Below are positions 48,523 to 60,423 of a stretch of 64,000 bases of DNA, piece after piece; position 1 is the first letter of the stretch; the number at the start of each line of letters is the position of its first letter. Location: the NCBI RefSeq assembly GCF_001039355.2, contig NW_019776022.1:51073-115072 (forward strand), in the 5' to 3' direction. The notes beneath the pieces are model-generated. The model made no database searches, had not been told where the DNA came from, and saw only the letters and a program-made list of their open reading frames with translations. This DNA comes from Lingula anatina. Taxonomy: Eukaryota; Brachiopoda; Lingulata; Lingulida; Lingulidae. The translations under genes and the position numbers were made by a program.

Positions 48523-49097
48523 ATCTGTGACCTGTGATGACTTTAAAGCATTCTCTGTCCTCCAAGGGATGATGCCTTGTTCAATACTTAATCTGTGACC
48601 TGTAATGACTTTAAGATACTTTGTTGGAGGCGATGTTCGCGACCGTTAGCAAGTTAGAACAATTTTACTTTTAAGTCATCTCATTGGCGTGTTGACTTTA
48701 CTTTACATCTGAATCATACGATGTCGTTTACAATCAATGTGACAAATATTAAATGCACATAAGTTCAATTCGGATTTTCTTTCGGATACTTCGTTTTTCT
48801 TCAATAAAATATATCTGCACGTCCACGCTACTGGCTAACAGCAGGGGGTGATAATCTTTGAAAGTCTGTCAAAATATTCCTATGCGTTGGATTACAATGG
48901 GGGGGGGGGGGGGGGATTCATGTGAAAGGGGGTGGATTTGTCTTATTATAACAGACAAATTTATGTTTCCAAACATTGCTGTGTATTTTAAACTTTTTTA
49001 ATTCTTAGCCGAAAATAACACTAAAACAGCGCTATGTGGGACATAGACATATGCCAGCCCGTTTTGCAGCTGTATATTATGGAAAAGAAAATTATTG

Positions 49098-49148
<51 letters not shown>

Positions 49149-49152
49149 TTTT
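49098..49152. repeat. (TTTA)n microsatellite
   Basis: About 13 copies of TTTA. A shorter (TAAA)n run lies at 53888-53916 in CREB intron 1. Confidence 0.93.
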
Positions 49153-49677
49153 GCCACAGGGATCATCTAGGGCACACACACTACATAAAAACAAAAACTG
49201 CAGCTCTTCGTCTCAAATTTTGATGGGTGACGAAAACGGGTTGTTGTGCGTTACTAACTTGTCCGTTTTCAACTTCAGTACAAAGTATTATCTCCCATAC
49301 ACGTGTACGTGAACTATACATATTGTTCAATTTCAGGGTTTAAATATCTGAAATACAGTTTGCTTTTCATTAAACAGCGTGTAAGGAAATCCTGTCATCT
49401 GAGTTTGTAATCACAGATGTTATTATGTCTTGTCCTCCAGACTCGCACGAAAACGAAACCACAGCTGGCGCACAGTTTCGTTTCCCCATTCAAATCCGGC
49501 CCTTGGCGTAAAAAGTGGATATTTTCACTGATGACATTATGACCCGGTCAAATGAATGTTAAATAAGACTAATTAAATTAGCTATACCTGGCCCTTACTT
49601 TTTGGCGTGTAACTCATGAAAACCGACTTCATGTCATCGCTGTTTAACCGCGCGCGTCGATTCAGGATCGCAGCGAG

Positions 49678-49930
49678 CTTTCCCAACTGTGTGAAGTTAA
49701 TTGTACTCTTCCCTGATAATCTTTTTATGTGTACATTGTTATATTTTCCAAACTTTATGAATATGGAGCAAAATACGATGATACTAGTATGTATATTATA
49801 CAAATACGATTATATGTATATTAGCGTGCTTTCCCAACTCTTTGAAGTTAAATGTACAGTTTCCTGATAATCTTTGAATGTGTTTAATGTTACATTTTCC
49901 AAAATTTATGAACATAAAGCACAATACAAA
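49678..49930. repeat. Imperfect tandem duplication, period about 151 bp
   Basis: CTTTCCCAACT...GAAGTTAA...GATAATCTTT...TTTTCCAAA...TTTATGAA...AATAC occurs at 49678-49775 and again at 49829-49927 with scattered changes. Confidence 0.82.
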
Positions 49931-50948
49931 GAAGACTGTCTGAAAATGTCTCTAGATCTGCCCCTGAATTTTGCACTTAAAGTTGTTTCAAGGTTAATTT
50001 AGGAATACATCTTGTTTAAAGAAATTGATCCCTCCCCCTTCACACGATCTTAGCTTTCCAACCGCGTCAGCCATTTATGAGCACACGACGTTAACGTTAC
50101 AGGTTGACACGAGAGAAAAGTTCACAGCACGTTCGTGCAGTGACTTACCTTGGGGTTGACTTTTCTAAAACTCACATAGTTGAACACCCATACGCACCCA
50201 AACACATAAAAAATCTGAAATCATTAATGGCCTTCTACCTTATAATTATCTGCGCGGCTGAAATACATCCTCTGTATGTTATCCCAGCTAATGGTGCAGT
50301 ACTCAGGCGACAACCTCTCACTGCGACGCCAGAGCATTCACCTTCCAAGTCACAGAAGAAATGACATCACCAGCTTTTATTAATTCTTAATATGCAACCA
50401 TAGCAAGCATATTTGTTATTCAAAGCGCATGCGGTAATCATCTACCTGTACATGTAGAAGCTTAATGAAAGAAAGGGAAGATTCCTCTGATGGAAAGAAA
50501 GAGTCGAAAGGGGATAATTAACACTTTATACGCACCTGCTTTAATTGAGGTTCCCACTAAAAAAGTGTTAAAGTCATAATAACTCTTCGTTTTGGCCAAA
50601 AATTGGATTTTCCTGGAGTAAACGGCAATTTTCCCGTACTTATCAATGGTCAGCGACGCCATTCCTGCATTCAAAGTTAATCCAGGGTTTTTTCCTAAAC
50701 GTTTGGTTTTTTGTGGTAAAATGCAATAGAATATATTTCCATGCGTTGTTTACAATGTATTTCTTGCGGAATTTTGAATCTCAAATTAAGAGTTATTATT
50801 GCTTTAACTTCTTACCTGCATCATGCCATGACGTACGTATTACGACGGCGTCGCCCGTAGTTGTCACACATCGAACTGCTATCAACGCCATCGTACAGAT
50901 CTACATATGACTTAGGCCCTACGTGAGCACACTTTCTATATACTGAAC

Positions 50949-51121
50949 CAGGCCCGTAGCCAGAAGGGGTACGGGGCGTTCGAAAGAACCGCCCCTTTTG
51001 CTGGGAAAAGGTCCACTGTGGGTAAAATTTGATCTAGGTACATGAAGTTTTTTATGGGAAAAGGTCCACTTTTTCAGAAAAAGAACCCGAACCCCTTTTG
51101 AAATTGCTGGCTACGGGCCTG
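50949..51121. mobile_element. MITE family C, copy 2 (173 bp)
   Basis: Perfect 15-bp inverted ends CAGGCCCGTAGCCAG and CTGGCTACGGGCCTG. The interior repeats GGGAAAAGGTCCACT twice. Related to the 92-bp copy at 28742-28833. Confidence 0.85.
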
Positions 51122-51828
51122 TGAAGTATCAGCACGGTTAACTTAAATTTTATAGATCCAGTATTTACCTGACTTAAAAATATTAAATGGTTATTTAGCA
51201 CTTAGGGTCTACTTTGAGACATTCTCTCCGCGTTTGAGGCGTCTCAAAGTCACATATACTGTATATATTCTCTTTGCTTACATATATATCCTGCGCTACT
51301 TTTCATGGTTGTGAAATTCCCTTTTGGGCCTGCCAGGGACCCCAAAACGTTTGTAATGTACTATTTGGGACTACTTACGTAACAGTACAGGTATGATTTT
51401 ATTTTTGAATTTCATTGTCTTTGACGTTGCTTTTTCAGCCAGTTGAACTGGATATGATGGTGGTAAAGTGACCCCTTATTTCATTAAGGACCGGAATACT
51501 GAGTGACCTTTAATTTGATAAAAAACAAGTGTAAAATTATGTTATATTGGACTGAGCTCGGAAGATCTGTAGGCTACGTGCTAAAACTCTTTGAGACCCG
51601 ACGATTGTATTATATATGCTCTATGGTTAGAAAAGTGAAAGTGACCAAAGCGAGGATATGCATATGTCCAGTAGGCCTACATAGGCTACATATATAGGCC
51701 TATCACTTACAATTAAACATCTACAAATCTGACTTCCAGTAGCAATAATTATAAAGAGGTAGTGTCTCTAGAACTCAGTTAGCTAGCAGTCAAGATTGGA
51801 CTGTTGCTATCAGTTGGTGTTTCTGTGT

Positions 51829-51859
<31 letters not shown>

Positions 51860-52329
51860 GGAGGGGTGCAGGGTCCAGCATGCATGGGCACTTAATTAAT
51901 TCTGATGCCTTCATTTATGTCAAAATTCACGTGTTAAATAATATGAAGAGAGAAAAAATATTTGGAAGCCATGGAAAACAGCCATGGAAAACAGACCATA
52001 CTCGATCAAACTTTGCACAATCCGTCGCTCTCTTTTTTTTCTCAGTTCCAAGAATATCTCTGCAGGAGCGATCAAAGGCAATGACTCATTAATCGACCCA
52101 CTCCCTTGAGAAATGAACATCCTGTGTTCATGTAGTGTAAGCACGCAGGAAAAAGTAATCCGAGAACTACGCATTACATTTGCCACACTTAGATAAATCA
52201 AAATTGATATAATACTTTATGCCTGCTAATTTTGGATAAAGAGCGATATTTTGAGTGGTCTTATGGCTGATATAATATGTCCTGATAAGGTTGTAAAACC
52301 AGGCATCAAGTAGTTCAGTTATTTGGGAC

Positions 52330-52533
52330 ACAAATGACGCCAATGCTATTTCTGACCAATCACGGCGTAAGAAACTGGGTCAAAACGCAATGATATTGCG
52401 AGTGAAATCAGTGGTGCGCCGCTGTTGTTTGTAGCTGTGACGCTTTTCGTGTACCTTTGACGTGGCCACTACGTATTCCACAGAATTATCCAGTCCGATT
52501 GCGGCAAGTTTGGTGACGAAAAGTGCGTAACTG
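52330..52533 (+). promoter_or_regulatory. CREB promoter and non-coding first exon
   Basis: TGACG cores, half-sites of the cAMP response element, occur at 52335, 52438, 52458 (as TGACGT) and 52514, and a CCAAT box is at 52356-52360. A splice donor GTAAGT follows 52533, so a 5' leader exon probably ends there and joins exon 2 at 54934. A second candidate donor, GTGAGT, lies near 52580. CREB-type promoters in vertebrates carry CREs that allow autoregulation; here this is inferred from the motifs only. Confidence 0.5.
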
Positions 52534-54937
52534 GTAAGTACTCCATTGAGTAATATCAACAGAACAACATGAAGTTCGGCACGGTGAGTACTTTTCGGGT
52601 ATTTTGTGCTGATTTTCGTTCACAGAAATGAGAAAAAATCTTATCATGGCTCCTGAACAGAGCATTTTGAGGGAGTGCATTTGGGACATTTCCTAAGAAA
52701 AATAAATTCAGTGTTAACCTGCTTTGCCTGCATGATTGTGCTAACTTTGTATATGTTTGTACCTTCAGTGCGTCCCGGTAAATTTAAATTAGATTAAACT
52801 TGACAGAAACGAGACATTGCCGTAAAAAAATTAAATCAAGAGATTTTTTTCTATTTGTTGAATGAGAAGAAAAAAATAACAAAATAAAATAAAACAGAAA
52901 AGGATCGTATTAAAGTTTTAAAAAATTAATTTGTCACATCATAACTTATTATGTTAACTGATCAGCTGTAACAACGGACAGACCCCCCTCCCCCACTACC
53001 AATGTTGTTGTATAATGTTTGACACTGAACTACTAGTAAGCTTATGACATATTTGTCTGTGATACAAAACACTTTTCACTGCATCGATATTTGCACAAGT
53101 GATTTTTAAAATTAATTACTTAAAGGAAGCCAGATGTATTTGTTCTGTAGCCATTTTTTCATCATTTACATTGTGTTAAACTGCAGTTTTATCTGTAATG
53201 TGGATGACCTTTTTTCGGTTGAAGTTGACATAAATTTAGACAAAAGAAAAAAATTCACCAAAATTGTCTGTAATATGAAAAAATACTTACATTCCACTGA
53301 AAAAAGATCTTATTTAAGTTGATAGTTGTAGGATGGAAGTGTGCAAAAACATTTTGAGTAAATTACAATGTAAGCCTATGTTGTGGTCCCTGTTATTTTC
53401 TTGTTGATTTATAAAACAAGCAATGAATCATTTGACATTGATTTTATAGAATTAGATTTTGCTAAATGAGAAAAAAATATCTTTGAATGTGATTTACGTC
53501 AGAACCTCTTATATTATATAGTTTGTGCATTATTAACCAAAAGTGGCAGTAACAAGGACAAGCTAGAGAGAAAATAAATGGCGAACAAAGAAATCGGCTT
53601 AAAATTAGGTATTGATTTCTGTAGGTTGCGTAATTGTGTAGGTAGTGGTAAGTGTTGTTTTGATTCTGTTTATTCCAGTAAGACCCTTATGTCTGACTGT
53701 TGATTATGACACATAATTAAAGTAGTATTAATAGAATGCCCATGCAAGTAAAGCCATATAAAGTTGTATTTAAAACCCATTCTAAGTGCATGGATCTCTT
53801 CTATTGAACTAATCTCAGGACAGTTATAACTTTTAAAACATTAAATGACAGATAAATGGCCTTAATCGATATCCGATAATTGCAAAAAATAAATAAATAA
53901 ATAAATAAATAAACAAATAATAATAATAATCACAATACCTTGTAGACGAGTCATTGGAAATGAATGGCTTTTTGAAAAACCTCTAATGTGCAAGTTTAAA
54001 TCTTTGGCTTTATTCCAGAATTATTACAGAGTTATGGCAAGTGTCAGGAAAGGCAGATTACAGGTTTGAAAATCAGGAGAAATTAAGTACCATTTACCCC
54101 AGGATAATTTGTTAGATATAAATGGGACCAAAATCCTCCTTTGTGTACCTCTAATTGTGAGGAAAACGCCATAATATATTAATAATTAAAAATTATTAAT
54201 TCATAATATATTTTACAAAACATGTCTTGTTCATTTTAATGGGCAGATATGACAGCTATTTTTCAAATAATGCAAAAATAAGATTGTACCCAAAAGGGTT
54301 TGCCTAAAGGGTCAATGACCCATGAATGGACACCCCCCAATGATATACAAATAATAAAAAAAAATAAATAAATAAAAACTCTACTTTAGTACTAAAAATG
54401 ACAATGTGTAATCTAAAAACGACAATGTGTACATCTGCAATGACCCACCCAAGTGCAAACGTTCTCGGGGTCAAAGCGCTCTACCAGAAGAGCACCATAG
54501 TGCTCTCTGACAGATCGTCTAAACATTGATCTGCCAACCCCTGAACGTGTGCAAATGGGAAGGGCATTCCAGATGGGAACAACGTGTTTAAAAAAAGACT
54601 GGCAAAACGTTTCGGTTCCACAGAAGTTGGCACTGTGGATGATAAAATGATCTCCCCTTCTTTCTCTAAAATACAAATACTTCATATGATCAAGGTCAGC
54701 CCTGCCATTTCAAGCATTACTACCTGTACAATTGTTTCGAATTTAAATACAATAATCATATTTAATTTTTTTTTTCATTTTTAGTTGCTCACAATGTTCT
54801 CAGGCATGAAGAAAGTAACATGATGTTTAAACTTCTCAAAATTTATGAGTTTAGGGCCCTTGGAGAAATTTCTTAATTAATATCATATGAGTTTAGAGAT
54901 ATGTTGTCTTACCTGGCGGCTGTTCTGTTGCAGAGCT

Positions 54938-57900
54938 ATGGACATGGTCAACGACAGTGAAGTGACCCAAGGCCAACAGACTGACCTTGGAGACACAGGA
55001 CAAAATATCTCAGTAGTTCACGTAGCTATCCCTAACCAGGCTGTACAGGTAGGTAAAACAGGACAAAATATCTCGGTAGTTCACGTAGCTATCCCTAACC
55101 AGGCTGTACAGGTAGGTAACACAGGACAAAATATCTCAGTAGTTCACGTAGCTATCCCCAACCAGGCTGTACAGGTAGGTAACACATGACAAAATATCTC
55201 TGTAGTTCATGTAGCTATCCCTAACCAGGCTGTACAGGTAGGTAACACAGGACAAAATATCTCAGTAGTTCACGTAGCTATCCCTAACCAGGCTGTACAG
55301 GTAGGTAACACAGGACAAAATATCTCAGTAGTTCACGTAGCTATCCCCAACCAGGCTGTACAGGTAGGTAACACAGGACAAAATATCTCTGTAGTTCATG
55401 TAGCTATCCCTAACCAGGCTGTACAGGTAGGTAACACAGGACAAAATATCTCAGTAGTTCACGTAGCTATCCCTAACCAGGCTGTACAGGTAGGTAACAC
55501 AGGACAAAATATCTCAGTAGTTCACGTAGCTATCCCCAACCAGGCTGTACAGGTAGGTAACACAGGACAAAATATCTCTGTAGTTCATGTAGCTATCCCT
55601 AACCAGGCTGTACAGGTAGGTAACACAGGACAAAATATCTCAGTAGTTCACGTAGCTATCCCTAACCAGGCTGTACAGGTAGGTAACACAGGACAAAATA
55701 TCTCAGTAGTTCACGTAGCTATCCCCAACCAGGCTGTACAGGTAGGTAACACAGGACAAAATATCTCTGTAGTTCATGTAGCTATCCCTAACCAGGCTGT
55801 ACAGGTAGGTAACAGGTAGGTAACACGTAGCTATCCCCAACCATGTTTGGATGTACTGAAAGTCGGAATTAAAATTCTGCAGTCATCCAAGAGAAATGTT
55901 TAAAAGCATAATTCAAGCTTTACAAAGTCAAGTAAGTCTGCAAATGGTTGCTATGTCTAATACTACACTTATGGACAATGAAATAAGTGACATAAGCAGG
56001 GTTTGACATTAAGGGTGGCCCACTGGCCCTGGGCCACTGAAAACCAACCTAGGACCATTGAATTGATGGGGTCACTGGCCCAAAGAGCAAGTAAAATGTC
56101 ATGTGTCAAATCATCCTTGCAATATTTATCGAAAAAAGTTAGTGTTAAGCCCTGATATGATGGTCACCACCCTGATATAAACTGTCAGTGTATTTTCCGT
56201 CTTAGGTGCAGTCAGTCATACAGCCCACCAGTCAACCTTCTGTGATTCACACGACACATCAAGGTAACACAATCCACGTGGTAACGGAAGACGAGTTTGA
56301 AGAGGCCGAGGGAAAGAAGAGAAGAGAAATATTAAACAGGCGTCCATCATACAGGTATGGTGTATGGAAATGTTGATGCACTAGCTGTTCAACTTTGTCG
56401 TAATAAGTGTCATTTATATTAAAAAGGCATTAATAATATAAACAATATAAATAAATATAAATATAAACAAAGAGCAAAACTGCATTTTTCACCTGTCAAT
56501 GGAAGTGAAAATAGAAGAAATTCCTATATCAGCTTATTCAGCTGGAGCTTTAAGTTAAGAAGAAGTGTCCTTAATCATCTATTTTAGTTTGTACTGCACT
56601 GTCACAGGTGGTCACCGTCTGTCCTCCCTAGGGGGTGGGGCTCTTATCTCTAGGTGCTCCACACATTACATAGACCTGATTTGACAGGTCCAAAATGTGA
56701 ATCTGTTATTTGGGCCATCCATATATAGAAAGTCCAACACAACCAAAAAAATTTGTAGTTGGAAATTTTGGCGATCTTTTGAGGCTAAGGGCTAGACTAC
56801 TCTTTCTGGAAAGTCTTGTTGGCTTATGAGTTTTTGTATTGTTAACAAAAAGTAAAAATAAAAGTGCTGGAATCTCATCAAAAGTTCCTTTTACCCTAAA
56901 GTTATTTCTAAAATTTGCCAGATTATGATTTATGAAAGATCTTATGTTTCTACTTGCATTATGACCAATCTGGTTGAGAGGTTGTTTAAACATGACATCC
57001 TTTTTTCCATTCAGAAAAATCCTGAACGAGCTGTCATCAGACACGGGCGGCATCAGCGGGATGACGAAGATCACGGAGGAGGACTCCAACAGCAGTCAGG
57101 AGGGTATGGAAGCCGCGGACGGGGCTAGCAATCTCAGTACGTCACAACAACAGAATGTGGTTGTGTCGGCGACATCTGTCGCAGCGGCTGGTAGTACTGT
57201 TCAGTACCAGCAGGCAGGCGGCACTGTCACAGGTAGTCACCCGTCTGTCCCTCCCTAGGGGGGTGGGGCTCTTATCTCTAGGTGCTCTATAGACTACATA
57301 GATCTGATCATGTCTGTCCTCCATAGTGCTCTTGTCTGGAAGCTGTGTTTGTAGATGGTAGTTTGATCAGGTCTTTATTTTGGGGACTATGAACATTTTT
57401 AAACAAGCTACTATCTAGTAGAAGTGGAAATGTTAGGCAAGACTTCTCTTATGTATATTGTCATTATGAATGCTGTCCAGCTTTCCTGTATATATAGAAG
57501 ATGTCTTCAGTTATTGCTGGCTCTGCACACATATAGTTGATGATACTGCTGTGTCTAGCACTGACTGTTGTTGATGTTGTCATCATTGTTACTGTAATGA
57601 TTATCATCAGGGTAGAAGATGTTTGTTTCTCAGAGTCATTTCTTCTGTTTAGTATGCATGTATGTGTGCCTGCCCACTGCAAACAATTTGCCTTCTTAGT
57701 AGAAACAGTCAAGTTTTTTGGAGGGAGATTTTGTTCTGTTGTATTCTGTATATTGTTTTAATTCAAATTTTTATTTTGCCGTTATTTGTTTTTAATTAAG
57801 TTGATGTGTGCAACTTTTGTCTGGTGGCATTCTGGGATATTGACTGAGGCCGACTTCACATCAGTTTCAACTGAAAACAGCTCAGCTTTAGAAATGGACA

Positions 57901-60423
57901 AACCACTTAATCAGTTGTAAAATTAAGTCACTAATGAAGATGATTCTTTGGGGTTGGAAACTGTTCAGAGGGCCACCTTAGTCAGTGGAAAGCAATTGTT
58001 AATGGTTTTGTTTGGTGACTGCCTTATTTTAAGCTCAAGGTTTTGATTCGGCTTGATATGAACATAGTCATACTTACCTAGCTCTGTTGAAAGCACTATC
58101 AGCCCGATTTTCTGTTTGTGGTAGCTGAACAGTGGAAAGTCCGATTCACACCAAGTTCTATAGTCATGCCAATGAGGAAGAAGTTAGCACAGCTTTGTAC
58201 TGTCTGATAGAACACTGTATAATCTGTGGCAGAGGACTGTTTGTTATCCTGTGCTACAGCCACAGAGGACTGGCTGCTGTGTTGATATAGCTTCCTCATT
58301 GCTGTGGCATTAATTCAGCTGGCTAAAAACTGCTATATCTCCATGGTAACACAGCCACAGTTTTGTGCAGTTGTCTAGCCATGTTATGTCTGCCTGGTGT
58401 AGTGTGGTCACAAAGCAAAAGTGGCTTTTTTTTTTTTGCTCATTTATTTCTCCCCCAGTCCTGTAGATATGTGTAGAAATACAAAGGTACAATACTGAGG
58501 TTGCATGCTTAGCTGTCCCCACACTTAAAGTAAACTTGATAAATAACGATGAAAGCTCTTGACATGTTAAAAACGAGCTTTCTTGAGTAAGCAGAGTAAC
58601 ATTAATGTCTATTACTAGTATTAAACAAAAATTTTAAAAGTTCTTTTAACCTACGTGATAAATAACTTATGATGAGTAGGTTACTAAGTGTAGTGCAAGT
58701 TGTATTCAATTTTGTTTGTTAAAAAGGAACTCTAGAGTTGGTACAGAACCTTTGAAATCCATTGGATTAATTACCAAATTTAAGGGACAACAGTGCTGGG
58801 TTAACAACAACAGGCATTTTAAAGCAAATTAATGGAAAACTCCATATTTTTTTGCCAAAATTGGTCAGTTGAGAGAAAAAAGAGAGAGAAAAAAAGAAAA
58901 AAAAAAAAACAAAGTGAAATACATCTTTGCACATCCAAAGCACAGTGTATATTTTAATGTTTTGGTTGTGAGTGAAGTGAAGTACTTGTATTTGTCCCGT
59001 TGTGTTCCAGTAGTTCCCACCCATACTATCCAAATAGCCTCCCATGGTGACGGGATACCACACACAGGTGTCCAGACACTGACCATGTCCAACACTGGAC
59101 TGGTCACCTCGCCAGGGGGAGCCACTATTGTCCAGTATGCACAGGGGCCAGATGGACAGTTCTTTATACCAGGTAAAGACTGTCATCCAAATTTCCTGTT
59201 ACTGTTTTCTCCAAGATTTTATTGTTTTTTTTTTTTCTATATCTGAGCAGAACTAAAGTTGGTTGTTGAGATTTGTATTAAAGAGTTTTGATACTTCATT
59301 AAAAATTGATAAAAATACTAACATCATGATTTACTGGATAAAAAAATCCAATGCCAGTGACATTGTTGGGCAAAGAACTAATACCAGTTCAAAGAAAATA
59401 TGATATTCTCCATGCATCCAATAACCTCCTGATGCTGATCCCACTGCTTTGATTTCAGCCACCAATGTCCAGGCCTATCAGATAGCCACGCCCACCTCGC
59501 TCCCCCAGGGTGTCGTCATGACAACAGCCATGGGGAGTCCCCAGGGGGTGGGAGAGGAGGCCTCCAGGAAGAGGGAACTGAGGTTACTGAAAAACAGGTA
59601 TGTGTTTTATTAGTGTGTGCTTGTGCATATTTGTAGTCTGACAAGGCAGGCTTGGGTCAAGATAGCGCATTGAATTTTTTGATCATAAGGCATGAATGAT
59701 TTCCTTTGGCAAAAAAAAAAAAAAAAAAGAATCTCAAATTATTCTTTTAATTTTGATTTTCCAAAAAAAAAAAAATGTGTAGGTGTAAATCTTACCCTTT
59801 TAATGTAGATAATGTTGATTTAGATTTGTCTGCACTTCATGACCAGCTGTAGCCTTGCTGCTTGTTGTTGATTAGTTGCTTCTAGAGTAGTGCTGTAGAT
59901 AAGCTTGATCACACAAAAAAGATGTGAAATATGCCTGTATTTTTTCTTGCGACGAAACCCAGAGGTTGTTAAATGATTAGTTATTTGATTTGGGAAAGTT
60001 ATGGTTGTGTAAAGATGTCATGGTCAATTCAAAATGAATAAATCTCGTCTTAACTTTGATTTCTTCAGAGAGGCAGCCTCTGAATGTCGTCGGAAGAAGA
60101 AAGAATACATCAAGTGTTTAGAGAACCGTGTGGCAGTGCTCGAAAATCAGAATAAAACGCTTATGGAGGAGTTGAAATCTTTGAAAGAACTCTACTGCCA
60201 GAAAGATGCATGAATGAATGAAATTCCAGCAAACCATCATCTAATAGATGCTAATTGTTATCTATTTTGGTTCTTCAGAGAAGCTGCTCGTGAGTGTCGG
60301 CGGAAGAAGAAAGAGTACATCAAGTGTTTAGAAAATCGTGTTGCGGTGCTTGAAAATCAGAATAAGACTCTCATGGAGGAATTGAAATCTTTAAAAGAAC
60401 TTTATTGTCAAAAGGATGCTTGA
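54938..60423 (+). CDS. CREB1: CREB/CREM/ATF1-type bZIP transcription factor
   Basis: Nuclear factor that binds cAMP response elements and is switched on by phosphorylation of its KID. Coding exons: 54938-55048 (first possible donor), 56206-56354, 57015-57232, 59011-59172, 59459-59597, then either 60069-60213 or 60279-60423 as the last exon. With one repeat unit the protein is 307 aa. The KID contains KKRREILNRRPSYRKILNEL, where the Ser of RRPSY is the PKA site. A Gln-rich domain follows (VQTLTMSNTG, ATIVQYAQGPDGQ), then RKRELRLLKNR into the bZIP. Single pro-orthologue of vertebrate CREB1, CREM and ATF1 is the likely status. The first ATG after the exon 2 acceptor is used. Exon 2 runs into a 63-bp minisatellite, so its 3' limit is ambiguous. 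Confidence 0.94.
54992..55820 (+). repeat. 63-bp minisatellite made from the end of CREB exon 2 plus its splice donor
   Basis: Thirteen units with constant 63-bp period, starting near 54997 and each ending GGCTGTACAG before GTAGGT. Units fall into three types by small differences (TCAG/TCTG, CACG/CATG, CCCTAACC/CCCCAACC). From unit 5 the order A-B-C repeats three times exactly, a 189-bp higher-order repeat. In frame, each unit encodes 21 residues containing QNISVVHVAIPNQAVQ. Unit 4 has ACATGA instead of ACAGGA, giving an in-frame stop at 55187-55189. Confidence 0.95.
60069..60213 (+). CDS. CREB1: CREB alternative last exon 7a (bZIP, Ser version)
   Basis: Acceptor TTTCTTCAG, then basic region REAASECRRKKKEYIKC and a leucine zipper (LENRVAVLENQNKTLMEEL), stop at 60211-60213. 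Complete on its own. Compared with exon 7b it has 22 silent codon differences and one replacement, Ser in place of Arg in the basic helix. Confidence 0.9.
60279..60423 (+). CDS. CREB1: CREB alternative last exon 7b (bZIP, Arg version)
   Basis: Acceptor TTGGTTCTTCAG, 65 bases after the stop of exon 7a. Encodes REAARECRRKKKEYIKC, the standard CREB basic region, and the same zipper. Stop at 60421-60423. Both exons share the donor at 59597 and the same phase, so only one can be used per transcript. Confidence 0.9.

Larger units (their letters stand above)
47670..52320. other. Intergenic region between FAM221A and CREB
   Basis: No gene I can support. It holds a fold-back MITE (48272-48522), a (TTTA)n run (49098-49152), a 151-bp-period duplication (49678-49930), a family C MITE (50949-51121) and two G runs. 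A minus-strand open stretch at 50536-50667 starts ATGGCGTCG and ends at a possible donor (GTGCGT), but no second exon or homology was found. Confidence 0.5.

Noticed and set aside
50104-50364. 86-codon plus-strand ORF in the FAM221A-CREB interval
   Set aside because: No recognised domain and no splice context.
50536-50667. Minus-strand candidate exon starting ATGGCGTCG with a GTGCGT donor
   Set aside because: Good start context, but no further exon or homologue could be found, so not called.
54992-55820. Possible CRISPR-like or regularly spaced array
   Set aside because: Units are contiguous 63-bp repeats without unique spacers and derive from a coding exon.
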